From: Glycomyces albidus
GTDB taxonomy: Bacteria > Actinomycetota > Actinomycetes > Mycobacteriales > Micromonosporaceae
Reading direction: 5' to 3'
Assembly (NCBI RefSeq): GCF_009451885.1
Contig: NZ_WIAO01000002.1
Span: 124,001 to 188,000, forward strand
Length of the DNA stretch: 64,000 nucleotides
Part shown: positions 43,980-52,638 of the stretch, in pieces
Numbering within the stretch: position 1 is the stretch's first letter
How the letters are laid out: every line of letters begins with the position of its first letter
The notes under the pieces: generated by a model
What the model saw: only the letters and a program-made list of their open reading frames with translations
Databases searched by the model: none
What the model was told of the DNA's origin: nothing
Translations under genes and position numbers: made by a program

Positions 43980-44794
43980 AGCTTGAACTCCTTAATCGAC
44001 CTGGCCCGGTCTGCCACCGAGGCGAGCGCGTTTCGGTAGTACTTCACGGACTCTGCCTCCTCGAAGTATATGTAGGCGTTCTGCGCTTCGACGTAGACGA
44101 TATCCGGATCGTCTTCGGCCGGAAAGGAGAGCAGGAAGAAGGGCAGGTGCATCAGCGGGGGCGGCCCTTCTGAGAAAGGCAGGTACCGCACCGTCGCGTG
44201 GTCGAGCGAGTCCGCCTCAATCAGTCTGTCGAGCTGCTCGGCGTCGCAGCCGAATCGCAGAGCCGCCTCGCTCAAGAGGAAATGATGCTCCGGGCCGTCG
44301 CCTCCCCAGAACGGCTGCTGGCTGCGAAGTCGTTCCTGGGTCTCCTGTTCGGCTTCCAGCTCGCTGAGATTGTGATTCCGCCCGAAAAGCATTCGCATGT
44401 GCTTCTCGGTCTGAAGCTGACCTGGGACGAAGGTCGACTCGAACTGGTGAACCACACTCGCGCGCAGTTGTAGTTCGCGGAAAGCCTTGAAGCCGAACAG
44501 GCTCCGCCCGCGCGGCTGAGTCCATGTGGTTGCCGGTCCCAGCCGCCATAGGCGCTCGAGCTCGAACTTCTCCTCCCTGGGCATCCCGTAGAGATCGCAG
44601 AGCGACCCGATGGCCGGGAACGTGATCGAGGTGGCTTCGCCGTCCTCCAATCGCTGCGCGGTGCGGGTCGATCCGACCCTCGCTGCGATCTCCGGGTGGC
44701 GCAGCGCGAGTCCCGCCTTCCTGCGCGCGAGCTTGAGCTTGCGGCCGATGAGTTTGCGCCGCATGGGAGTCTGTCGTGTCGCGTCGTTACGCAT
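43976..44794 (-). CDS. XRE helix-turn-helix / DUF5753 regulator
   Basis: A 272-residue regulator with an N-terminal Cro/CI-type HTH (about 12-75) and the C-terminal DUF5753 domain (FVPGQLQTEKHMRMLF, FLLSEAALR, PFFLLSFPAEDDPDIVYVE). Such proteins pair with small DUF397 partners. GC is lower than the surroundings, and its HTH is diverged (RHPEIAARVGSTRTAQRLEDGE). ATG 44794; a TTGCGA-N17-TTACTG promoter a few bases upstream suggests a leaderless transcript. Confidence 0.88.
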   Translation of the reverse strand: MRNDATRQTPMRRKLIGRKLKLARRKAGLALRHPEIAARVGSTRTAQRLEDGEATSITFPAIGSLCDLYGMPREEKFELERLWRLGPATTWTQPRGRSLFGFKAFRELQLRASVVHQFESTFVPGQLQTEKHMRMLFGRNHNLSELEAEQETQERLRSQQPFWGGDGPEHHFLLSEAALRFGCDAEQLDRLIEADSLDHATVRYLPFSEGPPPLMHLPFFLLSFPAEDDPDIVYVEAQNAYIYFEEAESVKYYRNALASVADRARSIKEFKL

Positions 44795-44955
44795 TCACTC
44801 AGTAAAGCAATGACTACGGATTTCGCAACCCTCATCGATGTCGCGTTTCGTGTGGCGTTCGGCCGTGGCGTGTGGGCGTACTCCACACGCCACGGCCACG
44901 TGCCGCGGCACCGGGGTGTACGCCGATTGCGACACTCTGACCTGCGGTTTTGCTC

Positions 44956-44984
44956 TTGAATCGGTGTTGATCGCGCCCTACTGT
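44956..44984 (+). promoter_or_regulatory. Promoter of the gene pair at 45038
   Basis: TTGAAT (44956-44961), 17 bp, TACTGT (44979-44984) fits the housekeeping consensus and lies 54 bp before the start at 45038, in the 243-bp divergent gap with the XRE regulator. Confidence 0.5.
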
Positions 44985-45037
44985 CGACACATCGCGAGTC
45001 GCTTCGCGGAATCTCGCGACCGGAGGACCAATCTGAA

Positions 45038-45370
45038 ATGGAGGCAGTGATGTACCGAGCAGGAGCACAGGAGGTGCGACGGCCGGATCCGTTGGAGCGC
45101 GGGCGGTTCAGCGACGGTAGCCGCGAATACGTGGTGTGCGCGTCGAGCCTGAGCGCGCCGGACTCGTTCCAAGTCTGGGTGAGCGGGAACCGGGCCGACA
45201 TCGTGATGGTCGTGTCGGGCCTCAACTCCCGGGACCTGCACGCCACTTGGGGCGAGGAGTGGCGCACCCGGTCGGTCGAATGGCGGGAGTGGGCGCGGAC
45301 CTGCGCCTTCCACGTCTTCCACAACGGCAGCGTCACGACCAGGGCCGGGATCAGGCACTGCGATGGTTGA
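45038..45370 (+). CDS. Hypothetical protein, first of an overlapping pair
   Basis: A 110-residue protein with a beta-rich pattern (EYVVCASSLSAPDSFQVWVSGNRADIVMVVSG) and a Trp-rich C-terminal part. No family is recognised. The ORF begins at ATG 45038; ATG 45050, five codons in, is an alternative start. It overlaps the next gene by 8 bp, so the two are probably translated together. Confidence 0.6.
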   Translation: MEAVMYRAGAQEVRRPDPLERGRFSDGSREYVVCASSLSAPDSFQVWVSGNRADIVMVVSGLNSRDLHATWGEEWRTRSVEWREWARTCAFHVFHNGSVTTRAGIRHCDG

Positions 45371-45656
45371 GACGCCGCCGGCGCCTCCCGCGGCCGATGA
45401 CGGCTGGCTGGGCGACTTCCGCAGGGGCCCAGCGGTATTCGCGGTGTTCCGGGTCGGAGTGGAGCACGGCCGGCACCCGTTGAGTCCGCCGGAGTACCGC
45501 ATCGAGTGCAACGACGGCGCCGGCCCGCGGGAGATCTGCCGGTTCGTCGACGAGCCGGAGGCCGTCGTCGAGTGGTTCGGCGCCTGGCAGGGCGACGACT
45601 GGTGCGACTGGATCCTGGCCGAAGCCTGGAAGACCATCCAGAACCCCGAGCGGTGA
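45363..45656 (+). CDS. Hypothetical protein, second of the pair
   Basis: A 97-residue acidic protein rich in Trp (WLGDFRRG, VVEWFGAWQGDDWCDWILAEAW). No family is recognised. It starts at ATG 45363 inside the upstream gene. The neighbouring HTH/DUF397 module is divergent and may be unrelated. Confidence 0.6.
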   Translation: MVETPPAPPAADDGWLGDFRRGPAVFAVFRVGVEHGRHPLSPPEYRIECNDGAGPREICRFVDEPEAVVEWFGAWQGDDWCDWILAEAWKTIQNPER

Positions 45657-46025
45657 GCGGCATCGGCCGCCGCCCGCGCGGCAGCGCGACCGCGTAGAAG
45701 GGGACGGGGGCGGCGGGCATGGTGGAGTCCGCCGCCCCGCTCACTCATTCGAGGGATACGAGGCGCTGGTGCCGAGGATGGCAGGGCAAGACGATGGAAC
45801 CGGTCGGCGGGAAGCACCTCGCGAACCCGGCCGCCGGCAACCCGGGCGCGCCGGTGCCGACGCTCGCAGGAGAGACGATCAAGTCGGTCGACGGGATGCT
45901 CCGGAAGTCCAGTCCCTGCGTAGAGAGAGCCGGCGGTGACCCCGGGTGGGCGGGGTGATTCCGAAGGGCCCCAATATGGGACCCTTGTCGAGGGCAGATC
46001 GCCTCCCCGGACTCCCAAGCGAAGC
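45657..46025. other. 369-bp gap before the kinase gene
   Basis: One 79-codon frame (45719-45958) has no ribosome site and an unconvincing composition, so no gene is called. No promoter, operator or repeat was recognised. Confidence 0.4.
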
Positions 46026-47495
46026 ATGATGGACGACGACACCACCGATGCAGACTTCCTGTCCCCAGATCAACTCCAGAGCCTTCTCCCCGGATTCCGC
46101 CTCGATGCGAAGCCGCTGAGTTCGACGGCGATGAGCCGGGTGTACCTGGCGTCCGACACGCGGCTGCACGACCGGAAAGTGGTCGTCAAGATCATGGCCG
46201 CCTACCTGGCCGAGCTCCCCGGCTTCCGCAAACGGTTCCTGCGCGAGATCGAGCTCATGGCGGAGCTCGAACACCCCCACATCATGTACATCATCGCCGC
46301 CGCACGGAACCAGGACCGCCCGCTCTACTTCGTCATGCCGCGCGCCGAGACGGACCTGAAAGCCCGCCTCGCGGACGGCGCGCTCGACCCGCAGGAGACC
46401 GCGCGCGTCATCACTCAGGTCGCGAGCGCGCTCGACTTCGCTCACGACCGCGGAGTGTTCCACCGAGATGTGAAGCCCGCCAACGTCCTCTTCGGCACTG
46501 GAGGCCATGTCTACCTGAGCGATTTCGGGGTGGCGAAGCACGCCGCCGGCGAGGACCTGACCCGCGCCGGGGATTCGATCGGCACCCGCCGGTACACCGC
46601 ACCGGAGGTCTACAGCGCCTCTCGCGCAAAGGATTCGGAGGCGAAACCGGACGGCCCGCTCGACCGGTTCGGCGACGTGTACTCGCTCGGGGCGGTGCTG
46701 TTCCACTGCCTTACCGGCAAGCGGCCGTTCGACGAGGCCGATGACATGACCGTCGCCGAACTGCACCGGAAAGGGGTGGTGCCCCGGATCGCCGAGGTGC
46801 GGCCCGACCTCCCGGCGGCGTTCGACGCGATCGCGGCCAAAGCGATGAGTTCCGAACCGGAACTGCGGTATGCGACCTGCGGGGAACTCGCGGAGGCATT
46901 CTCCAAGGCGGTCGCCCGCAGCGAGGCCGAGACGGTTGTCGGTCGCGATGCCGGCGAACGTGCGGCGCGCGTCGACCGCACCGGAGGCGATGCTGCGGCC
47001 GGTGCCGGTCGCGGCGGTGACTACCGGAAAGCCGGCGGCGGGCGGCGCAGCCCGGGCCTCGCCGTTGCGGCGCTGGTGGCGGGTCTGCTGGCCGGGGGAG
47101 CACTGTCGTACTTGGCGTTCGGCGCTGATGCGGGGACGTCTGCTCAGGGCGGGGTCGTCGAAGGGTCGGTCGATCCGACGGTCGAGCCGGTGACCGGCGA
47201 CGACCAGGCTCACCGTGCGCCGGTGGTGGGGGAGTGCCTCACTGCGGACGAGGATTACGTGGTCGTCGCGTGCGATTCCGAGGCGGCGGCGCAGCGGGTC
47301 TACCGGATCGTCACCGACCCCGAAGACCCGAACCCCGAGCAGCCCAAGCACAATGACGCCGCCTTCGAGGTGTGCGGGTCGGACGCGTCCGTCGAATACG
47401 CCTACCGCTACTCCGACTCGGCGCTTCGGGAGGGCCGCGAATGGAATCCGGACACCGACCGGATCTACTACGTCATCTGCGTCCAGGAGCCGTGA
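46026..47495 (+). CDS. Receptor-type Ser/Thr protein kinase with degenerate glycine loop
   Basis: A 489-residue Hanks-type kinase. Lys55 (VVVKIM), catalytic loop HRDVKPANVLF near 144, LSDFGVAKH and APE-like TAPEVYS are intact. The ATP-binding glycine loop reads LSSTAMSRVYLA, with no glycines. A helix at about 345-368 leads to a ~115-residue extracellular domain with four cysteines (VGECL, VVACDS, FEVCGS, YVICVQ), similar in layout to LppU-like domains. ATG 46026 is chosen; a GTG at 45936 is possible. Confidence 0.85.
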   Translation: MMDDDTTDADFLSPDQLQSLLPGFRLDAKPLSSTAMSRVYLASDTRLHDRKVVVKIMAAYLAELPGFRKRFLREIELMAELEHPHIMYIIAAARNQDRPLYFVMPRAETDLKARLADGALDPQETARVITQVASALDFAHDRGVFHRDVKPANVLFGTGGHVYLSDFGVAKHAAGEDLTRAGDSIGTRRYTAPEVYSASRAKDSEAKPDGPLDRFGDVYSLGAVLFHCLTGKRPFDEADDMTVAELHRKGVVPRIAEVRPDLPAAFDAIAAKAMSSEPELRYATCGELAEAFSKAVARSEAETVVGRDAGERAARVDRTGGDAAAGAGRGGDYRKAGGGRRSPGLAVAALVAGLLAGGALSYLAFGADAGTSAQGGVVEGSVDPTVEPVTGDDQAHRAPVVGECLTADEDYVVVACDSEAAAQRVYRIVTDPEDPNPEQPKHNDAAFEVCGSDASVEYAYRYSDSALREGREWNPDTDRIYYVICVQEP

Positions 47496-47637
47496 CGACT
47501 CAGCGATTCTTGAGCTGGGGCGCTGGCCGGAGCGCTGGCCGGGACGGGTGTTCGAGGCTCGCCAGGTCGGGTCGGGTCGGGACGGGTCGCGCTCGCGCCG
47601 AATGGGTCTGGGCTGGTGTTGGTAAAGCCTTGTGTCG

Positions 47638-47960
47638 GGCCCCGGCGGGCTGCGAGGCGGACACGATTCCGGGCGGGCTCGGTTGCGCACCGAGGGCGCG
47701 TGCGAGTTGCGGTCAGAGCGGCAGCGACGAGGGGCGGGAGTGCGTGCGGGCTTGATTGCGTGTTGCCGATTCACGCGGGTTGCGGTCAGGGCGGCAGCGA
47801 CGAAGGGCGGGAGTCGGTGCGGCTCGGTTGCGTGTTGCCGGTTCGCCGAGGTTGAGGTCAGAGCGGCAGCGACAAGGGGTGGGAGTCGGCGCGGGCTCGG
47901 TGGCGCGTTCACGGTTCCTGTGGGTCACGGTCAGAGCGGCAGCGACGAGGGAGTGTCGGC
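47638..47960. repeat. Repeat array A, ~73-bp imperfect tandem repeats
   Basis: GGTCAGAGCGGCAGCGAC or a one-base variant recurs at 47711, 47784, 47856 and 47929, spacing 73, 72 and 73 bp; the sequence between is also similar (GGGCGGGAGTCGGTGCGGGC...). A degenerate unit precedes at 47638. The period is not a multiple of three, so it is not coding in origin. Confidence 0.8.
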
Positions 47961-48547
47961 CGGGTGAGTGTTCGAAGCTCTGGCCGGGGCGGGTGGCGCT
48001 CGCCGGGGGATTCGGATTCGTGCCAGATTGCTTGGGGCGCTTGGGGTCCGGTTCTTGAACGTGAGTGTTCTCCAGTCGTGTGGGTGATGACGGTGTCGCA
48101 CAGGGGTGCGAGAATGGGGGTACGCACAGGGACAGGGAGTTCGGTGCAGGTGCAGGGCGGTGCAAGCAGACTGAGACAAGCCTCTGGCCGGCCGGTAGAC
48201 CACACTGACTTCGAGGCAGGGCCCCCGACGCAAGCGGTCGGATCCGGGTCGATCTCATCCCTCACTGCGATCGGGACCCGCAGCAGTCAACCGGCCCCAC
48301 CCCATGGAGGGGGTGGGGAGGTGATCGGGCGGGGGATCGACCGGTCGGGATCACCCCGCCGGCGGCAGTGCTCCAACGAGGCACAAGACCGGACCACCAC
48401 AGGAGACGACGAGACTTGCAAGCACGACAAGGGACGATCCGGTGCTGCGCCCCGCGCGCACGGCCCGCCACGGGCATGACCGGTCACTGCCCGAGGTCGC
48501 TGCTGCCCTTCACAACTCAACAGGGGATACGCCGAGAAGCGCTGGCT

Positions 48548-48870
48548 CAGGGGTGCGCAACGGGTCTGGCACAAGGCCAGGGGTAGCGGTGAGTGTCGCG
48601 CGAGCGCGCGCTCAGGCCGCAGTCGTGAGCGCCGCAGGAGTGCGCACAGGTTCTGGCGCGAGGCCAAGGGAAGCGCGACGCGCGAGCGTGCACGCAGGCC
48701 GCAGCCGGACCGCCACAGGAGTGCGGACCGATCTGGCGAGAGGCCAAGGGAAGCGCGAGCGTGCGCTCAGGCCGCAGCCGGACCGCCGCAGAGTGCGGAC
48801 AGTTCTGGCGAGAGGCCAAGGGAAGGGCCGCGCGAGCGTGCGCTCAGGCAGCGACCGGTCCACCACCGGT
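48548..48870. repeat. Repeat array B, ~73-82-bp imperfect tandem repeats
   Basis: CAGGCCGCAG-type starts recur at 48613, 48695, 48768 and 48845, with degenerate units before and after. Each unit contains GCCGCAGGAGTGCG, TCTGGCGAGAGGCCAAGGGA and GCGAGCGTGCGCT. The sequence is unrelated to array A, though the period is close. Confidence 0.75.
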
Positions 48871-49380
48871 GCTGAAGCGACCGGAGCCCATGCCCAGAGC
48901 GATCGGAGCCGATGGTGCCGCGGTGCGTTTGCGGCTGATGAATCGGCGTCCGCCGGGGCCGGCTCGGTGTGCCTGGGCTGGACGGGAGCGGGACCGAAGT
49001 GGGCCCGGGGTCCGTGCAGAGGCTGGTGCGCGAGCGTGCTCTGACGCGCTGCGGCCGAACCGCCGCGCCTGCCGGAGCGGCGGGGCCGAGCAGGATCGGG
49101 TCCCGCGCCTCCCAGGGGCGCTGGGGTCGGCGCGGCCGTGGTCGACCCGGGCCGGTTCGGTGGCGGCGGATCGGCTGCACGAACGCGGACGGACCCGGCG
49201 GCGGGAGCGAAGCGGAGGGGATGCGGGGATGGCGCATGCGCGGTCCTGGCGTTGCGGTGCTGGAAGCGGCTCTGGCCTGGTGTGAAGCGGTGCCGGGCGG
49301 CCGAGGCGGCCAGGGCCGGGCATGCATCACCGAGCCGGGTCACTTAAGCGTTGTCCCGCAAGTGGTCGGTGGAAGCCTGG

Positions 49381-49800
49381 TCAGTTCGCTTCGGGGGCGT
49401 TTCCGGTGGCGCCAGCATCGCGCAGCGACTTCCCCAGCGACCCGGTGAGGATGCGGGGATACCGGCGCCACCACCACCAGTCGGGCTCACGGAGCTTATG
49501 AAAGTGGGAGAGCGCTGCTCCGTCGTCGGCGATGGTCGCGGCTGTGAAGCGGTTGTCCAGGGCCATCAGCCTCGGTGTCCAATCCTGGACTATGAAGTCA
49601 TGGAGCAGCCCGGACGCCTCCCGGAGCCAGTTTCGGCTGTAGAGGTCGTTGGTGTAGTTGTAAATGTCGCCGTCGTAGCCTTGTTCGACCTCGCCCACCA
49701 GCCGCTCCCACTTGCCGACCATCTCAGCGATGGTGAACGCCTTCCGCCAGCCGTCCCGATACAGCCGCTCGCTCACCTCAGCCTCGCTATATGTACCCAT
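49381..49800 (-). CDS. Hypothetical protein
   Basis: A 139-residue protein rich in aromatic residues (GYDGDIYNYTNDLYSRNWL, EPDWWWWRRYP). It looks folded and helical and has lower GC than its flanks, but no family is recognised. ATG 49800 is used; a GTG lies one codon upstream. It sits between repeat DNA and a decayed transposase, an accessory location. Confidence 0.6.
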   Translation of the reverse strand: MGTYSEAEVSERLYRDGWRKAFTIAEMVGKWERLVGEVEQGYDGDIYNYTNDLYSRNWLREASGLLHDFIVQDWTPRLMALDNRFTAATIADDGAALSHFHKLREPDWWWWRRYPRILTGSLGKSLRDAGATGNAPEAN

Positions 49801-49933
49801 CACGACAGATTCTCGCAGACATCCTGCGGATCAAACGGGTAGCTTGCGTGGCGAGCGTGCGACCGCTCGCTCATCTCGAGCCTCCCGCATCGGAAGCCGT
49901 TGGAGCGCAACAGATCATGATGTTGTGTCAGGG

Positions 49934-50480
49934 GTGATCACGGCGAAGGATGAGCTCATGGTGCCCCTGTTCAGCGGGCTGAGTCCTCGCCGGTTCGCCA
50001 AGCTGGTCCGCCAGCTTCGCCGCGAAGGCGCCGATCCTGTGCTCCGGGGTCGTCCTTGGAAACTTACCTTCGAGGATCGGGTGCTGCTGGTCGCAGCCTA
50101 CTGGCGTACCAACCTCACGATGCGCCAGATCGCGGCGTTGTTCGGCACCTCGAAGTCGGCCGCTGACCGGATCATCGGCGACCTCGCGCCGAAACTGGCG
50201 CTCCGCCCAAGGCAGCGGTATGCGCCGGAGACGGTGCTGATCGTCGACGGCACACTGGTTCCTACCAGGGACCAGGCGTGGCGGCGAAGTCGAAGAACTA
50301 CCGGTACTCGACCAACCATCAGGTGGTTATTCGCGCCGACACGCAGCTCGTGGTCGTGGTCGGGACACCGCTGCCGGGCAACCGCAACGACTCGGTCGCC
50401 GTCGCCGCTTCCGGCGTTGACAACGCCACCCGTACCGCGACAGTCATCGCCGACGGCGGCTACCAAGGCACCCGAGCCGG
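49934..50480 (+). pseudogene. Decayed IS5-family-like transposase
   Basis: The frame starting GTG 49934 reads a typical transposase N-terminus (VPLFSGLSPRRFAKLV, LTFEDRVLLVAAYWRTNLTMRQIAALFG, VDGTLVPTRD). Near 50270 the coding frame shifts, and homology continues in another frame (AKSKNYRYSTNHQVVIRADTQL, GNRNDSVAVA, VIADGGYQGT). After 50475 the expected C-terminal DDE part is missing and repeat DNA begins. A frameshift plus 3' truncation make it inactive. Terminal inverted repeats were not found. Confidence 0.8.
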
Positions 50481-50503
50481 ATCGGGTCCGAGCGGATCGG
50501 ACG

Positions 50504-51120
50504 GAAGCGGACCCGGCCACGGCAACCTGCCTCCGTGGCGTGCCGCCCAACCCGGCATCGGTGCCCGTCCGGACCTGGCATCTGATCGCGACCCGAGCCC
50601 CGGAGCGCGCCCTAAACCATGCTCTCACCCGCTTGTCGCTGCCTGATCGAACACCGACCCCGACCAGACCCGAGCGCGACCGGGCACCGGTTCACAGGCC
50701 ATTGCTGGGGGTTCGACGCCGGCCGAAGCGGACCCGGCCACGGCGACACGCCTTTGGTACGTGCGGCTCAACTGGGCATCGGTGCCTTGACGGGCCTCGC
50801 TCGGATTCGACTCGAGCCCCGGAGCGCACCCCCAACCACCCGCCCATCTCGTTGCCGCCCGATCGAACACCGGCCCTGACTCGACCAGGGGATGACCACT
50901 TTCCGGTTCGTAGGTCTTGGGTCATTGCTGGGGTTTCGAGGCCGGGCGAAGTGGGCCCGGCCGCGGCGACACGTCTTCGACACCTGCGACTCGACTCGTC
51001 ATCGGTGCCTTGCGGACCTGGCGCGGAGCGCTAGCCGAGCCCCGGAGCGAACCCGCAACCACGCGCCCACCCGGTCGTCGTCGCCCGATTGAACACCGAT
51101 TCCGCCGCGGCCATTGCTTG
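50504..51120. repeat. Three ~222-bp tandem repeats
   Basis: Units start at 50504, 50725 and 50948 (GAAGCGGACCCGGCCACGGC or variant). Shared landmarks include GCATCGGTGCC, GAGCCCCGGAGCG, CCCGATCGAACACCG and CATTGCTGGGG. Divergence between units is moderate; the third is truncated. They directly abut the transposase remnant. The frames through them are Arg/Pro-rich and not accepted as genes. Confidence 0.8.
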
Positions 51121-51231
51121 ACCAGGTTCCTGAAGGATTGCGATCGGTTGTCGGTGCCCAAGTTCCGCAAGACTTGGAACCAGTACCTCAGTCCGATGAG
51201 GACTTCCGTGCCTGCGTTGGCGACCGGTGGG

Positions 51232-52038
51232 TCACAGGAGCATCCACAGTTGTTCGGCATCCCCGGAGTCGCAGTTCTGCAAGGCGACCGCGTCGCCCGA
51301 CTCGGACGACGAGCTCTTGAGGACGGCCAGGCACAAGGTGTCGCTGGCGGCCGTGCGGAGCTGGTAGGCGCTGCCGGTCGGGAGGAGTTCCCAGGTCTGG
51401 GCGTCGAGGCCGTCGCAGCCGTCGAACCCGACGAGCATGCCGTCTTCGGTGCCGCCGTTGTCGGCGGTCATGCAGGGCGTCCAGTCGTCGAAGGCCATTT
51501 CGACGAAGTACGCGCCGCCGTCCTTGACCCAGGTCAGTTCCGGCTCGGTGCTGCCGCAGTCGCCCAGGACCAGCACGCTGCGGTCGCCGCCGGGCTCCTC
51601 GCCCCAGGTCATGCACAGGCCGCTGGCCTCCTGCCGCGCCCGATAGACGCCGGTCCCGGGCAGTGCGGTCGCGTTCTCGGCCGTGTCCGATGCGGACGCC
51701 GCAGTGGTCGTCTCCCCGGTCGGCTCCGCTTCGACGGACGGCGACCCGCTCTCCTGTCCCGTTCCGGCCGTTTCGCTCGGGCTGCCCGTGGGGCCCGAAC
51801 CGGTCGCCGAACCGGGGTCGAATTCGGCGTACGCGACCGAATCGGCGTCGACCCCGGTCGTGTTGTCCGACATGGCCTTCCAGATGACGGCGGCGGTGAG
51901 GGCGAGGGCCACGGCCGCTGCGGAGGCGAGCGACTTGCGGGTGAGCACCTGCCGCCGGTCCGGGACCGGGAACGCGTCGAGCGGGCCGTCGGCGTCCCGC
52001 GCCGGCTCGGAGTTCTCGGTCTCCACGGGGTCAGTCAC
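51232..52038 (-). CDS. Membrane-anchored ricin-type lectin protein
   Basis: A 268-residue protein. A short cytoplasmic head and one helix (about 38-55) lead to a Ser/Thr/Gly-rich linker and a ricin B (beta-trefoil) domain at about 128-268, with the repeating Q-x-W-type endings TWVKDG, AQTWELL and AEQLWMLL and paired cysteines (GLCMTW, LGDCGS, PCMTAD, FDGCDG). Probably binds carbohydrate outside the cell. It ends 24 bp before a gene-free repeat region. Confidence 0.82.
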   Translation of the reverse strand: MTDPVETENSEPARDADGPLDAFPVPDRRQVLTRKSLASAAAVALALTAAVIWKAMSDNTTGVDADSVAYAEFDPGSATGSGPTGSPSETAGTGQESGSPSVEAEPTGETTTAASASDTAENATALPGTGVYRARQEASGLCMTWGEEPGGDRSVLVLGDCGSTEPELTWVKDGGAYFVEMAFDDWTPCMTADNGGTEDGMLVGFDGCDGLDAQTWELLPTGSAYQLRTAASDTLCLAVLKSSSSESGDAVALQNCDSGDAEQLWMLL

Positions 52039-52099
52039 TGGGGGCGTCCTCGGGGTGGATTCGGTCGCGATGAGCGGGTTGATCCTACCCGGCGGGCCG

Positions 52100-52573
52100 T
52101 CAGCGCCCGGTGATGGCGGGCCCGTCCGGCGGCAGGGGGCGCTTACCGGGTTCGGTCGGGAGGGCCTGGATGAGGCGGGCGGCGTGGTCGCGGTTGGTGC
52201 CGACGAGGCTGACGCGGTGGCGGCTCCCGTCGGGGAGCTCGCGGATGATGCGCCTGCCGTCGAAGTAGACCCGCTCGCCCTGCTCGGCGCCGACGCCCTC
52301 CTTGCCGGGACCGATCGCCATGAACACGGTCAGGGCGCCGGTCGCCGGGTCGTACAGGTACCTGGGGCGGAACAGGGCCCCGAGCCCGGCGCCGAGGAGC
52401 GCCAGGCCGGTGAGGCCGATCGGGACCAGGACCGGCAGGAACGGCGTGAAGACCGAGACGGCCGCGCACGCCGTGAGGACGACGCCCATGCCGGTCATGA
52501 GCGCGGACGCCTTGCGGGAGTAGCCGACCTTGATCGGGCGGGGGCGGAGGGGATGAGGGGCGTCGGACGGCAT
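52100..52573 (-). CDS. Small membrane protein, paralogue B of the 43228 gene
   Basis: A 157-residue protein with two hydrophobic helices (about 24-66) and a cytoplasmic domain containing RYLYDPATGALTVFMAIG and GERVYFDGRRIIRELPDG. Its DPAT...GER-YF signature and layout match the gene at 43228, so the two are paralogues 9 kb apart. No function is known. ATG 52573; it follows no strong ribosome site. Confidence 0.7.
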   Translation of the reverse strand: MPSDAPHPLRPRPIKVGYSRKASALMTGMGVVLTACAAVSVFTPFLPVLVPIGLTGLALLGAGLGALFRPRYLYDPATGALTVFMAIGPGKEGVGAEQGERVYFDGRRIIRELPDGSRHRVSLVGTNRDHAARLIQALPTEPGKRPLPPDGPAITGR

Positions 52574-52638
52574 CGCGTCTCCTGCGGGCGAGGGGCGGGC
52601 GGGCCTTCAGGATAGCGAGCGGAGGCTCGGCGGCCGGG

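Larger units (their letters stand above)
47496..49380. other. 1.9-kb gene-free region with tandem repeats
   Basis: Open frames on both strands are Arg/Pro/Ala-rich, overlap each other on several frames and lack ribosome sites; none is accepted. The region holds repeat array A (47638-47960), a GC hairpin at 48295-48318 (CCCCACCCC/GGGGTGGGG) and repeat array B (48548-48870). A later partial relative of array B (GCGAGCGTGCTCTGA...) appears near 49030. Confidence 0.6.

Noticed and set aside
47638-48870. Repeat arrays A and B considered as CRISPR
   Set aside because: The sequence between the boxes is itself similar from unit to unit, so there are no unique spacers, and no cas gene is nearby.
47713-49343. 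Several 70-240 codon frames over the repeat island
   Set aside because: They occur on both strands in several frames, lack ribosome sites, have Arg/Pro/Ala composition, and the 73-bp period would break any frame.
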